A stretch of 29,317 nt of DNA from NCBI GenBank assembly GCA_035279525.1, contig DATEHQ010000037.1:1-29317 (forward strand), read 5' to 3'. Below the pieces are notes generated by a model. It searched no databases. It was not told the DNA's origin and saw only the letters and a list, made by a program, of their open reading frames with translations. This DNA comes from DATEHQ01 sp035279525. Its GTDB lineage: Bacteria; Chloroflexota; Dormibacteria; Dormibacterales; Dormibacteraceae. Shown here one piece after another: positions 6,857 through 14,148 of the stretch; the stretch's first letter is position 1; every line of letters begins with the position of its first letter. A program made the position numbers and the translations under genes.

Positions 6857-8197
6857 CTACCTGACCTCGGCCAGGTGGAGAAGGTCCCAGTCGGAGTAGT
6901 GGCCGTTGACGTGGAGGATCCGCGTCAGGCCTGCCTGCTCGAGCAGGCTGGCGGCGATTCCAGCCCGGTAGCCGGAGGCGCAGTGCACCGCCACCGGCGC
7001 ATCGCGGGACACCTCGCCCGCGCGATGAGGGATGTCCGGCACGTAGATGTGCACCGCGCCCGGCACATGGCCGGCGCACCACTCGTGCGCATCCCTTGCG
7101 TCCACCACCGTCATCGGTTCGGCGCTGAGGATCCACTGCGCCATGTCCTCGACGTCGACCGTCTCGAACGTCGCGAGCTCGCGGCCGCTCGAGCTCCAGG
7201 CCTCCATTCCCCCTTCCAGCTCACCCGCCACGTTGTCAAAGCCGATGCGCAGGAGCTGGCGGTTCGCTTCGTGGTGCTGCGCACCCGCGCCGCCGGCGAG
7301 CACGATGCGCCGCTCGCGCTCGATCAGCCAGCCGACCCACGCGCTGACGGGTCCGTCTATGCCGACGCTGTAGCTGCCCCGGATGTGGCCGCGGTCGTAA
7401 TCCCGCCCCGGTCGCACGTCCACTACGGCCGCGCCTTCGTCCATCAGCCGGGCAACCTCCGCCGCGGAAAGCTTGGCCAGCGCGGGCATATCGCGGCCGA
7501 TCAGCCGCGCCCCTTCTCGGTTGAGCACGGCCATGTCTCGGTAGTAGGTCGGATAGCGCTCCTGGTTCAGGATCCGAGCCAGGAAAGGCATGACCTCGGT
7601 CACCTGGAAGAAAAGGTTGGTCTGGCGCTCGTGGCCGAGCGTCGTCTCGTGGCCGCTGCGGCCGGCGATGCCGCAGAAGGATCCCGCGCCGTGCGTCGGA
7701 AAGACGCGGATGCCGTCGGGCAGGCCTCGCAGCCGCACCTGGAGCGTGGTCAGGGCCTCGAGAGCGAGGTGCACCGCCAGGTGCGGTCCGAAGAGGTCGG
7801 TGCGCGCGACCGCGCCGAGCATCACGGCGCCGCCGGAGAACAGCGCGTCGGGGCGGCCGGCGCGGCTCAGCACATAGCTCTTGTGGTCGGGCGTGTGGCC
7901 CGGCGTGTGGACGGCGCGGATGACCTGGTCGCCGAAGGCGAGCTCCTGGTCAGGGGCGAGCTCATCGATGTCGCAGCCCGCCTCGGCGGCCAGCTCTCGG
8001 CGACCCGAGACGAAATCGTTGTGGAGGTGCGTGTCCAGGGCATGGGTCAGGCGGATCCCCATGTCGGAGGCGATCTTCAGGTACCGGTCGATGTCGCGCA
8101 GCGGATCGATGACCAGCCCGACGCCGTGCGCCGCGTCGGCGACGAGAAAGCTCGTGTTGCCCAGCTCCGGTGCGGGGACAGCTTCGACCGTGAGCAT
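6857..8197 (-). CDS. CstB-like persulfide dioxygenase/rhodanese fusion
   Basis: A 446-residue cytoplasmic protein. Residues 1-250 are a metallo-beta-lactamase domain with T-H57-L-H59-N-D61-F and H97-T-P-G-H101, the pattern of ETHE1/CstB-type non-haem iron persulfide dioxygenases, where Phe replaces the last His of HxHxDH. Residues about 265-355 form a rhodanese fold without the catalytic Cys (L-A-G-G-A-G at the loop). Residues about 362-446 are an active rhodanese with Cys406 in C-A-S-G-Y-R. This MBL, pseudo-rhodanese, rhodanese order is that of CstB, which oxidises low-molecular-weight persulfides to thiosulfate. The ATG at 8197 lies 4 nt after the frdD stop, so it is the last gene of the frd operon. 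A sulfide-detoxifying role is inferred from the family. Confidence 0.9.
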   Translation of the reverse strand: MLTVEAVPAPELGNTSFLVADAAHGVGLVIDPLRDIDRYLKIASDMGIRLTHALDTHLHNDFVSGRRELAAEAGCDIDELAPDQELAFGDQVIRAVHTPGHTPDHKSYVLSRAGRPDALFSGGAVMLGAVARTDLFGPHLAVHLALEALTTLQVRLRGLPDGIRVFPTHGAGSFCGIAGRSGHETTLGHERQTNLFFQVTEVMPFLARILNQERYPTYYRDMAVLNREGARLIGRDMPALAKLSAAEVARLMDEGAAVVDVRPGRDYDRGHIRGSYSVGIDGPVSAWVGWLIERERRIVLAGGAGAQHHEANRQLLRIGFDNVAGELEGGMEAWSSSGRELATFETVDVEDMAQWILSAEPMTVVDARDAHEWCAGHVPGAVHIYVPDIPHRAGEVSRDAPVAVHCASGYRAGIAASLLEQAGLTRILHVNGHYSDWDLLHLAEVR

Positions 8198-8201
8198 GGC
8201 G

Positions 8202-8603
8202 CTAGCCGAAGGACAGGGGGACGGTCGTGAGGAGCACCCAGATCGTGACCAACGTGACGACCACGGCGCCGCCATAGAAGATGACCTGCGCGGGCACGCT
8301 CCTCGCCTGCGGGACGCCGAGATCGACCAGCAGGTAGCGCAGGCGGTGCGCGAAGTGGAAAAAGGGCACCGCGATCAGGACCAGCAGGTAGAGCTTGACG
8401 ATCGGGTTGCCAAGCACGGCAACCCAGGTGTCGTAGTGGCGGTCGACGACCCGCACCATGCCCAGCGGACCGAGGATGCCCTGCAGCAGGATGTGGATGG
8501 GAAGGAACTGCGCGGCGATCACGCCCCCTTGCGAGAACATGAACCACCAGAAGAGGTGCATGAGGGCGGGCCGGTTTCGGCGAGTCGCGACCTCGGATCT
8601 CAC
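8202..8603 (-). CDS. frdD: fumarate reductase membrane subunit D
   Basis: A 133-residue membrane anchor of complex II with three predicted helices at about 22-48, 67-90 and 104-128. The stretch I-L-L-Q-G-I-L-G-P-L-G matches the conserved part of FrdD, and H-F-A-H-R-L-R-Y follows helix 2 as G-L-H-R-M-H-H does in E. coli. Together with FrdC it anchors FrdAB and forms the menaquinone site; E. coli-type FrdCD carry no haem. The start is a GTG that overlaps the frdC stop as GTGA. The enzyme may run as succinate dehydrogenase in an aerobe; sequence alone does not decide the direction. Confidence 0.9.
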   Translation of the reverse strand: MRSEVATRRNRPALMHLFWWFMFSQGGVIAAQFLPIHILLQGILGPLGMVRVVDRHYDTWVAVLGNPIVKLYLLVLIAVPFFHFAHRLRYLLVDLGVPQARSVPAQVIFYGGAVVVTLVTIWVLLTTVPLSFG

Positions 8604-9019
8604 CGTGCGAATCCGATGAGCGCGGCTCCGATCACCACCGAGGCCAGGGCCCAGATGCCGAACATCGCGGCCGTGATGAGTCGCGGCGGCAGCTGTCGGT
8701 CGAGGACCTTGACCCGGATGATCAGGCCGGAAAGGCTCAGGAAGGTGAAGCTGTGATAGAGCGCGAACAGCAGCACGACCACGCTGAACGCGATGAAGAG
8801 GGGCGAGCCGTGCGGCGCATAGCGCGCGGGTCCATCACCGGCGCGCTTGATCTCGACCAGGAGCCAGAGCAGCCACAGCGCCAGCGGTAGTGCTGTGAAC
8901 TCGCGGACGACGTACATGAAGTAGTGGCGCTTGCGAGTCCACCAGTTGGACGGCATGCGCCATCGGTAGTCGCGGACGCCGGCCCCGTGGCCCGCATCCC
9001 CGCCTTCCCCCGCGCTCAC
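8600..9019 (-). CDS. frdC: fumarate reductase membrane subunit C
   Basis: A 139-residue complex II anchor with three predicted helices. The N-terminal Y-R-x6-W-W-T-R-K-R-H-Y, then V-V-R-E, matches the conserved FrdC start (Mycobacterium FrdC has Y-R-x6-W-W-A-R-R-R-S-Y with the same spacing). That conserved part lies upstream of the ATG at 8956, so the start must be earlier. The only in-frame candidate between it and the frdB stop is GTG 9019. The first dozen residues are Gly/Ala-rich and coded by a REP-like hairpin that contains the GTG, and no Shine-Dalgarno stands at normal spacing. A-L-Y-H-S-F-T-F in helix 2 corresponds to the quinone-site His region. Confidence 0.88.
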   Translation of the reverse strand: MSAGEGGDAGHGAGVRDYRWRMPSNWWTRKRHYFMYVVREFTALPLALWLLWLLVEIKRAGDGPARYAPHGSPLFIAFSVVVLLFALYHSFTFLSLSGLIIRVKVLDRQLPPRLITAAMFGIWALASVVIGAALIGFAR

Positions 9020-9028
9020 GGGGGAAGG
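9003..9028. repeat. REP-like hairpin over the frdC start
   Basis: Perfect 10-bp arms CCTTCCCCCG and CGGGGGAAGG with a 6-nt loop. On the minus strand the frdC GTG (9019-9017) spans the end of the first arm and the loop. A smaller GGGAG/CTCCC hairpin overlaps the frdB stop. The arm style resembles the unit at 6826-6847, so a small family of palindromic repeats is likely. Confidence 0.7.
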
Positions 9029-9032
9029 GAGG

Positions 9033-9770
9033 CTACTCCCTGTTTCCATACGGCAGGACGAAGCGCATCGTCGTGTCGAGCTTGGTCTGCTGGATCGCCT
9101 TGGCAGGATCGACACCTTTGGGACAGACGACCGAACACTCACCGACGAAGCTGCACTCCCAGACTCCCTCGTCCGACGCGATCACGGGCAGTCGCTGCTT
9201 CAAGCCTTCGTCGCGCGAGTCGAGGTCGTAGCGCCGCGCGAGCGCGGTCGCGGCGGGGCCGAGGAACTCGTCGTTCAAGCCGTACACCGGGCACGCCGCG
9301 TAGCAGAGCATGCAGTTGATGCACTGGCTGAACTGTTGGAACTCGTCGATCTGCGCGCGTGACTGGCGGTGCTCACGCGCCCCCAACGGCAGCTCCTGCT
9401 TGCGGATGATCCATGGCTTGACGGCCTTCAGCTTGTGCATGAAGTCCTCCATGTCGATCACCAGGTCGCGGACGATGGGGAAGTTGTTGAGCGGTTGGAT
9501 GACGACCGGCTTCGGCCAGTAATCGCGCAGAAAGGCATTGCATGTGAGCTTGGGCGTGCCGTTGATCATCATTCCGCAGCTGCCGCAGATCCCCATGCGG
9601 CACGACCAGCGATAGCTCAGGGTGCCGTCGACGTGGGCCTTGATGTAGTTCAGGGCGTCGAGCACGACCATGCTGTCGTCGCCGAAGGGGATCTCGTATG
9701 ACTGCATGCGGGGCGCCTCGTCCTTCTCGGGGTCGTAGCGAGTCGCCTGGATCGTGATCCTCTTCGCCAT
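9033..9770 (-). CDS. frdB: fumarate reductase iron-sulfur subunit
   Basis: A 245-residue iron-sulfur protein that passes electrons between the FrdA flavin and the quinone. The N-terminal ferredoxin domain has Cys57, Cys62, Cys65 and Cys77 for a [2Fe-2S] cluster. The C-terminal domain has C150-x2-C153-x2-C156-x3-C160-P and C206-x5-C212-x3-C216-P for the [4Fe-4S] and [3Fe-4S] clusters. The ATG at 9770 has AGGAGCT upstream and shares one base with the frdA stop (TGATG). Length is normal for FrdB/SdhB. The pairing with FrdC/FrdD-type anchors rather than SdhC/D favours the symbol frdB, although the enzyme could oxidise succinate in vivo. Confidence 0.96.
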   Translation of the reverse strand: MAKRITIQATRYDPEKDEAPRMQSYEIPFGDDSMVVLDALNYIKAHVDGTLSYRWSCRMGICGSCGMMINGTPKLTCNAFLRDYWPKPVVIQPLNNFPIVRDLVIDMEDFMHKLKAVKPWIIRKQELPLGAREHRQSRAQIDEFQQFSQCINCMLCYAACPVYGLNDEFLGPAATALARRYDLDSRDEGLKQRLPVIASDEGVWECSFVGECSVVCPKGVDPAKAIQQTKLDTTMRFVLPYGNRE

Positions 9771-11482
9771 CAATAGCTCCTCGCCTGGGGCTTGAACCGG
9801 CCTGGATGCACGTCGTGGTACTCGAGACGTGGCGCCTGCTCGCCGGCCTGGTACGAGACAGTGTGCTTCAGGAACTTCTCGTCGTTGCGCTCGGGGAAGT
9901 CGCGACGGGCGTGGGCGCCGCGTGACTCCTCGCGTGCCAGCGCGGAATGCGCGATGGTGTCCGAGATCTCGAGCATGTAATCGAGCTCGAGCGCGGCGGT
10001 GAGCTCGGTGTTGAAGGTGCGGCTGCTGTCCTCGACCTTGATCCGTTCGAACCGCTCCCGCAGCAGCCCGAGCCGCTTGATCAGCTCCGTCAGGCCTTCT
10101 CTGGTGCGGAACACGCCTGCGCCTTCGTCCATCGCCAGCTGCATGTCCTCGCGGATCTCGCCGATCTTCTCGTCGCCGCTCTTCTTCTCCAGGTAGGCCG
10201 ACTCGACGCGGCGCGCCTCGTCCCACAGCATCGCGTCGACCGGGTTGGCCGTCACCGCCTTCGCCGAGCCGGCGTAGTGCGCCGCAGCGCGCCCGGATGC
10301 CGCGCCGAAGACCAGACACTCGGGCAGCGAGTTCGAGCCGAGCCGGTTGCCGCCGTTCAAGCCGACGTTGGCGCACTCGCCGGCCGCGTAAAGGCCCTTG
10401 ATCGCAGTGGCGCCCGAGATGTCCGCGTCCACCCCGCCCATCATGTAGTGCTGCACCGGCCGCACCGGGATGGGCTCTTTCACGATGTCGATGCCGACGT
10501 ATTCGCGGCCGAGCTCGCGCATGAAGGGCAGCTTGCGGTCGATGACCTCCTCCCCGAGATGGCGGACGTCGAGGTGCATGTACTTGCCGTGGGGACCCTC
10601 GAAGCCTCTCCCCTCTTCGAACTCGGTCGTCATGGCGCGAGAGATGATGTCGCGCGGACCAAGCTCCATCTTGTTCGGAACGTAGCGCTTGAGGAAGCGC
10701 TCGCCCTGGTTGTTGGTCAGGTATCCACCTTCTCCTCGCACGGCCTCCGTGATCAGGATGCCGGTGAACGGCAGGCCGGTGGGATGGAACTGCACCATCT
10801 CCATGTCCTTGAGGCCGACACCCGCGCGGTAGGCGAGCGCCATGCCGTCACCGGTGCAGATGTTCCCGTTCGTCGTGAACGCGTAGACGCGGCCGAGCCC
10901 GCCCGTCGCCAGGATCACTGACTTCGCGGTGATGGCGTCGAAACGGCCGCTCCGCATGTCGAGGGCGACCACGCCGACGCACCGGCTGTCCTCGACCAGG
11001 AGCCTGGTGACAAACGCCTCGTCGTGGCGGTGGATCTGCTCGTACTTGAGCGAGGTCTGGAAGACGGTGTGCAGCATGTGGAAACCGGACTTGTCCGCGG
11101 CGAAGCACGTGCGCCAGGTGCTCATGCCGCCGAAAGGACGCACTGCGATGGTGCCGTCGGGGTTGCGGCTCCACGGGCAGCCCCAGTGCTCCATCTGGAT
11201 GATCTCGACCGGCGCCTCGCGGACGAAGGTCTCGACCACGTCCTGGTCCGCGAGGTAGTCCGAACCCTTGATGGTGTCGAATGCGTGGGTCTCGTATGAG
11301 TCGTCCGGTGACATCACCGCGGCCGCGCCACCCTCGGCGGAAACGGTGTGGCTGCGCATGGGGTAGACCTTGGAGACCATGCCGACCTTGATCTTCGGAT
11401 TGGCCTCCACCGCAGCTATTGCTGCCCTGATACCGGCGAGCCCTCCGCCGACCACCAGGACGTCATAGCTTTCAAATGCCAC
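9770..11482 (-). CDS. frdA: fumarate reductase/succinate dehydrogenase flavoprotein
   Basis: A 570-residue FAD subunit catalysing succinate/fumarate interconversion. The dinucleotide motif V-G-G-G-L-A-G is at 11-17, and R-S-H45-T-V-S-A-E-G-G carries the histidine that binds FAD covalently. The active site H-P-T-G-L-P-F-T-G and R-G-E-G-G are present, as is the C-terminal R-x-F-x-E-L-T-A-A-L-E-L-D-Y-M region. The longest reading starts at 11515 but overlaps the divergent gene; GTG 11482 places the start just before the Y-D-V-L-V-V-G-G-G strand, as expected. TAGAAT lies 10 nt upstream and no Shine-Dalgarno is seen. First gene of frdABCD plus the CstB-like gene. Confidence 0.96.
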   Translation of the reverse strand: MAFESYDVLVVGGGLAGIRAAIAAVEANPKIKVGMVSKVYPMRSHTVSAEGGAAAVMSPDDSYETHAFDTIKGSDYLADQDVVETFVREAPVEIIQMEHWGCPWSRNPDGTIAVRPFGGMSTWRTCFAADKSGFHMLHTVFQTSLKYEQIHRHDEAFVTRLLVEDSRCVGVVALDMRSGRFDAITAKSVILATGGLGRVYAFTTNGNICTGDGMALAYRAGVGLKDMEMVQFHPTGLPFTGILITEAVRGEGGYLTNNQGERFLKRYVPNKMELGPRDIISRAMTTEFEEGRGFEGPHGKYMHLDVRHLGEEVIDRKLPFMRELGREYVGIDIVKEPIPVRPVQHYMMGGVDADISGATAIKGLYAAGECANVGLNGGNRLGSNSLPECLVFGAASGRAAAHYAGSAKAVTANPVDAMLWDEARRVESAYLEKKSGDEKIGEIREDMQLAMDEGAGVFRTREGLTELIKRLGLLRERFERIKVEDSSRTFNTELTAALELDYMLEISDTIAHSALAREESRGAHARRDFPERNDEKFLKHTVSYQAGEQAPRLEYHDVHPGRFKPQARSY

Positions 11483-11507
11483 GTGCCATCTGATTCTATT
11501 TGGAGTG
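11483..11507. promoter_or_regulatory. compact divergent promoter, frdA / DAO oxidase
   Basis: The gap between the two divergent starts is about 25 nt. On the minus strand TAGAAT (11493-11498) is a good -10 for frdA, 10 nt from the GTG. An odd palindrome GTGGT-N-ACCAC follows at 11505-11515, over the start of the plus-strand gene, and could be a regulator site. No clear -10 for the plus strand was seen. Confidence 0.45.
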
Positions 11508-12575
11508 GTGACCACGCCGTTCTGGGCCCCGCCGCCCGAGCATTACCCCGGAACTCTGCCCGACAAGGCAGACGTGCTCATCATCGGCGGCGGCATCGCG
11601 GGGATGAGCCTTCTCCACCACCTGGCCCGACGCAGGATCGACGCGGTGCTCGTCGAGCGCCATCACGTCGCCTGGGGCGCCAGCGGCCGCAACGCCGGGT
11701 TCCTGCTGGCCGGGGTCGCGGCGAGCTACGCCGAGGCGATTCGCACCTACGGTCGAGAGCGGGCCCGCGAGGTGTGGGAGCTCACCAGCGAGAACCACGA
11801 CCGGATGATCGAAGCCGCGCGCGGACAGGACGTCGGACACCGCAGGCTGGGCAGCGCCACGCTGGCCGCCGACGACCTCGAACGCGGCTTGCTCATCGAG
11901 TCCGAGCAGCTGCTGCGCGAAGACGGCTTCCAGGCGCGCTGGGACGGAACGAGCCTCATCAATCCTCGCGACGGTGAGCTCGATCCGTCCGCGATGGTCG
12001 CCGCGCTTGCACGCCAGGCGAGACCGGGAGCTGTTCGCGAGGGCGTGGACGTCACCGCGCTGAGCGCACGCAGGATGGACGTGTCGGTGCTCGCCGGCGA
12101 GCAGAGCTGTACGGCCGGGGTGGTGATCCTCGCCACCAACGCGTACACGTCGCAGCTCGTGCCCTCGGTGAAGATCCGCCCCACTCGAGCCCAGATGCTG
12201 GCCACGGCGCCCGTGGCGCGCTCGGTCACCCGCCTGCCGACCTACTCGAATTACGGGTACCGATACTGGCGGCAGCTGCCGAGCGGCGAGGTCCTGATCG
12301 GCGGCTGGCGCGACACGGCCCTCGATCGCGAGAACACGGCCGACGAGGAGACGACGCCGGAGATCCAGAGCCGGCTGGATGAGGCGCTGGTCGAGCGGGG
12401 CGTGACCGCCGAGGTGACGCACAGGTGGGCCAGCGCCATGGGCTTCACGGAAACAGGGCTGCCGATGGCGGGTCCGGTCGATGGGATGGCCAACGTCTAC
12501 CTGTGCGCCGGCTTCACGGGGCACGGGATGGGGTTCGCGTTCATGACCGCCAAGCGGGTCGCGGAAGCTATTTAG
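11505..12575 (+). CDS. FAD-dependent oxidoreductase, DAO family
   Basis: A 356-residue flavoenzyme of the D-amino-acid oxidase/glycine oxidase superfamily (PF01266 type). A leader P-F-W-x6-Y-P-G-T-L-P precedes the FAD motif V-L-I-I-G-G-G-I-A-G near 25-34, and G-A-S-G-R-N-A-G-F-L near 56-65 is the second FAD segment. A-T-N-A-Y-T and C-terminal C-A-G-F-T-G-H-G-M-G are typical of gamma-glutamylputrescine oxidase-like and sarcosine oxidase-like members. It probably oxidises an amine or amino acid; the substrate cannot be read from the sequence. Start is GTG 11505 or GTG 11508, with GGAG too close for a standard ribosome binding site. It is a single gene facing the dipeptidase. Confidence 0.87.
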   Translation: MVTTPFWAPPPEHYPGTLPDKADVLIIGGGIAGMSLLHHLARRRIDAVLVERHHVAWGASGRNAGFLLAGVAASYAEAIRTYGRERAREVWELTSENHDRMIEAARGQDVGHRRLGSATLAADDLERGLLIESEQLLREDGFQARWDGTSLINPRDGELDPSAMVAALARQARPGAVREGVDVTALSARRMDVSVLAGEQSCTAGVVILATNAYTSQLVPSVKIRPTRAQMLATAPVARSVTRLPTYSNYGYRYWRQLPSGEVLIGGWRDTALDRENTADEETTPEIQSRLDEALVERGVTAEVTHRWASAMGFTETGLPMAGPVDGMANVYLCAGFTGHGMGFAFMTAKRVAEAI

Positions 12576-12588
12576 GGAGCCGAACGGG

Positions 12589-13554
12589 CTAGGTCGCGGG
12601 GAGGCTGCGATCCAGGAAGTCGAGCCAGTTGGCCCCCATGACGCCCTCGACCTGCTGGCGGTTGAATCGGCGTCGGAGGCCGGCTCGCAGCTGCCTCAGC
12701 TTCCCGAGGTCGTCGATCGGGGCCTGCCGCGCATCGAAACCTCCGTCGAGGTCGGTGCCAAGGCCGACGTGCTCGGGTCCGCCCGCGGCGCGGGCGTGAT
12801 GCACCAGGTGTGCGATCACGTCGTCGAGCGAAGCTCGACCTGCACGCCGGAGGTGGCGCTGGTAGAAGCTCACGCCGACGATGCCGCCCCTGCGCGCGAT
12901 CTCGGCCACGGTGTCGTCGGTCAGCTGGCGATCGTCCGGGACGATGGCGCGTGAGTTGCTGTGGGACGCCATGATCGGTCCGCGCCACATCGCGAACGCG
13001 TCGGCCACGGCCTGGTCCGCCATGTGGCTGAGGTCGAGGATCACCTTCTTGCGCGACATCGCCTTGAGCAGCTGGCGGCCCAGCTCGGTCAACCCTCCTG
13101 GCGCGCCGGTGCCTCCGCTGTATCGCGTGGCTCCCCAGGCCGGCCCGATGATGCGCACGCCGCGCTGCGTCCACGCCCCCAGCTGGGACGGATCCTCGAT
13201 CGGGTCCGCGCCTTCCATCAACAGGACTGCGGCGACCTGACCCTCACGCCAGCCGCGCACGTAAGCCGATAGCTCGGAGCGTGAGCCGATCAGCCTGAGC
13301 CCGGTGGCGCGGTAGTAGCTGGCCTCCGCCGTGGCCATGATGTGCGCCTCGTGTGCGTTCTCGTACACGAAGCGCGTGCGCATGGCGCGGTTGGCGCGCG
13401 AGGGCGCGGTGTAGAGCGTGGCGAAGACGAGCCCCACCCCCGCCGCGCCGAGCGTCTTGCGCCTGACCAGGTATCCCGGCGCCGCCGGCCCGTCGAAGCC
13501 ACGACCCGCCGACACGGCGTTCCACGCGATGTCGAGGTGGGCGTCGACGATCAA
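12589..13554 (-). CDS. membrane dipeptidase (M19 family)
   Basis: A 321-residue zinc dipeptidase of peptidase family M19 (renal dipeptidase-like), which cleaves dipeptides, often with a D residue at the C-terminal side. All metal ligands are present: His6 and Asp8 in D-A-H-L-D, bridging Glu114 in M-E-G-A-D-P-I, His177 in D-L-S-H, His198 in A-S-H-S-N-S-R, and an Asp in G-L-G-T-D-L-D-G-G near 268. No signal peptide is seen, so a cytoplasmic place is likely despite the family name. The start is TTG, overlapping the stop of the upstream PfkB-like gene as TTGA; no other start fits before the first ligand. The convergent DAO gene ends 13 nt away. Confidence 0.93.
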   Translation of the reverse strand: MIVDAHLDIAWNAVSAGRGFDGPAAPGYLVRRKTLGAAGVGLVFATLYTAPSRANRAMRTRFVYENAHEAHIMATAEASYYRATGLRLIGSRSELSAYVRGWREGQVAAVLLMEGADPIEDPSQLGAWTQRGVRIIGPAWGATRYSGGTGAPGGLTELGRQLLKAMSRKKVILDLSHMADQAVADAFAMWRGPIMASHSNSRAIVPDDRQLTDDTVAEIARRGGIVGVSFYQRHLRRAGRASLDDVIAHLVHHARAAGGPEHVGLGTDLDGGFDARQAPIDDLGKLRQLRAGLRRRFNRQQVEGVMGANWLDFLDRSLPAT

Positions 13555-14072
13555 CGGTCGGCCACCAGGAGCGCCCGGCCGGCGGCTTCCACCGGGGCGG
13601 CACCGTCGAGCAGGGCGACGCAGAAGGCGGCGGCGAACCGCTCCGGATCCGGGCCGGCGCCGGGACCTCCTGCGACTCGACGCCCATGCACGACACAGCC
13701 TCCGTCGCCCACCAGGACCGCGATGGAGGCGATGCCCTCGAGCGGCGCGGCGAGCTCGGCGGCCGCCTCCTCGCCGGCGAACAGGATGTCCGGCTGGATC
13801 GCGGCGAGCTGGTAGGCCGTGCGTGACCCTCCCCTGGCCCGGATCCAGTCCACGGGTCCAAGCTCGAGGGAGGTCAGCGCTCCATGGCGGCGGGACCGCT
13901 CCATGACCTGGCGCAGGCGGGGCGAATCGGCGGCCGTGAGGACGGAGCGCGCGTCCAGGTAGAGGACTCGATGGTCCGGGGCGGGGCGCTCACCGAGCGG
14001 TTCGCAGTGCTCGCCGAGCCGGGCCACCCACTCCCCGAATCGCGGGCCACCGGGCCCGCCGGCCACAAACAT
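13551..14072 (-). CDS. half-length PfkB-like carbohydrate kinase homologue
   Basis: A 173-residue protein resembling the C-terminal half of PfkB/ribokinase-family kinases. P-D-I-L-F-A-G-E-E-A-A-A-E-L matches the family's N-x-x-E region, and G-A-G-P-D-P-E-R-F-A-A-A-F-C-V-A-L-L-D-G corresponds to the GAGD anion hole and following helix. The catalytic Asp motif is altered: GAGD reads G-A-G-P-D, so one residue is inserted. The N-terminal substrate-binding lid seen in ~300-residue kinases is absent. It may be a divergent mini-kinase, a non-catalytic relative or a relic. The ATG at 14072 has GGACGAGG just upstream, and the stop overlaps the dipeptidase TTG, so the gene looks intact and translated. 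Upstream DNA is the divergent MarR promoter. Confidence 0.7.
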   Translation of the reverse strand: MFVAGGPGGPRFGEWVARLGEHCEPLGERPAPDHRVLYLDARSVLTAADSPRLRQVMERSRRHGALTSLELGPVDWIRARGGSRTAYQLAAIQPDILFAGEEAAAELAAPLEGIASIAVLVGDGGCVVHGRRVAGGPGAGPDPERFAAAFCVALLDGAAPVEAAGRALLVADR

Positions 14073-14104
14073 CCTCGTCCGGAGAATAACTCGCAGCCGA
14101 AAGC

Positions 14105-14142
14105 TGTATTCGGTAACAATGAATCAATTCAATATGAAGGAG
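14105..14142. promoter_or_regulatory. AT-rich divergent control region, pfkB-like / marR
   Basis: An AT-rich patch between divergent genes. It holds two short inverted repeats, GAAT-CA-ATTC (14121-14130) and TTCA-ATA-TGAA (14128-14138), which overlap and would suit a MarR dimer. A strong AAGGAG (14137-14142) sits 6 nt before the GTG at 14149. -10-like runs such as TAACAAT are present, but no single promoter stands out. Confidence 0.45.
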
Positions 14143-14148
14143 CCTGAA

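Noticed and set aside
12576..12588. Terminator between the DAO oxidase and dipeptidase genes
   Set aside because: The 13-nt gap has no stem or T-run.
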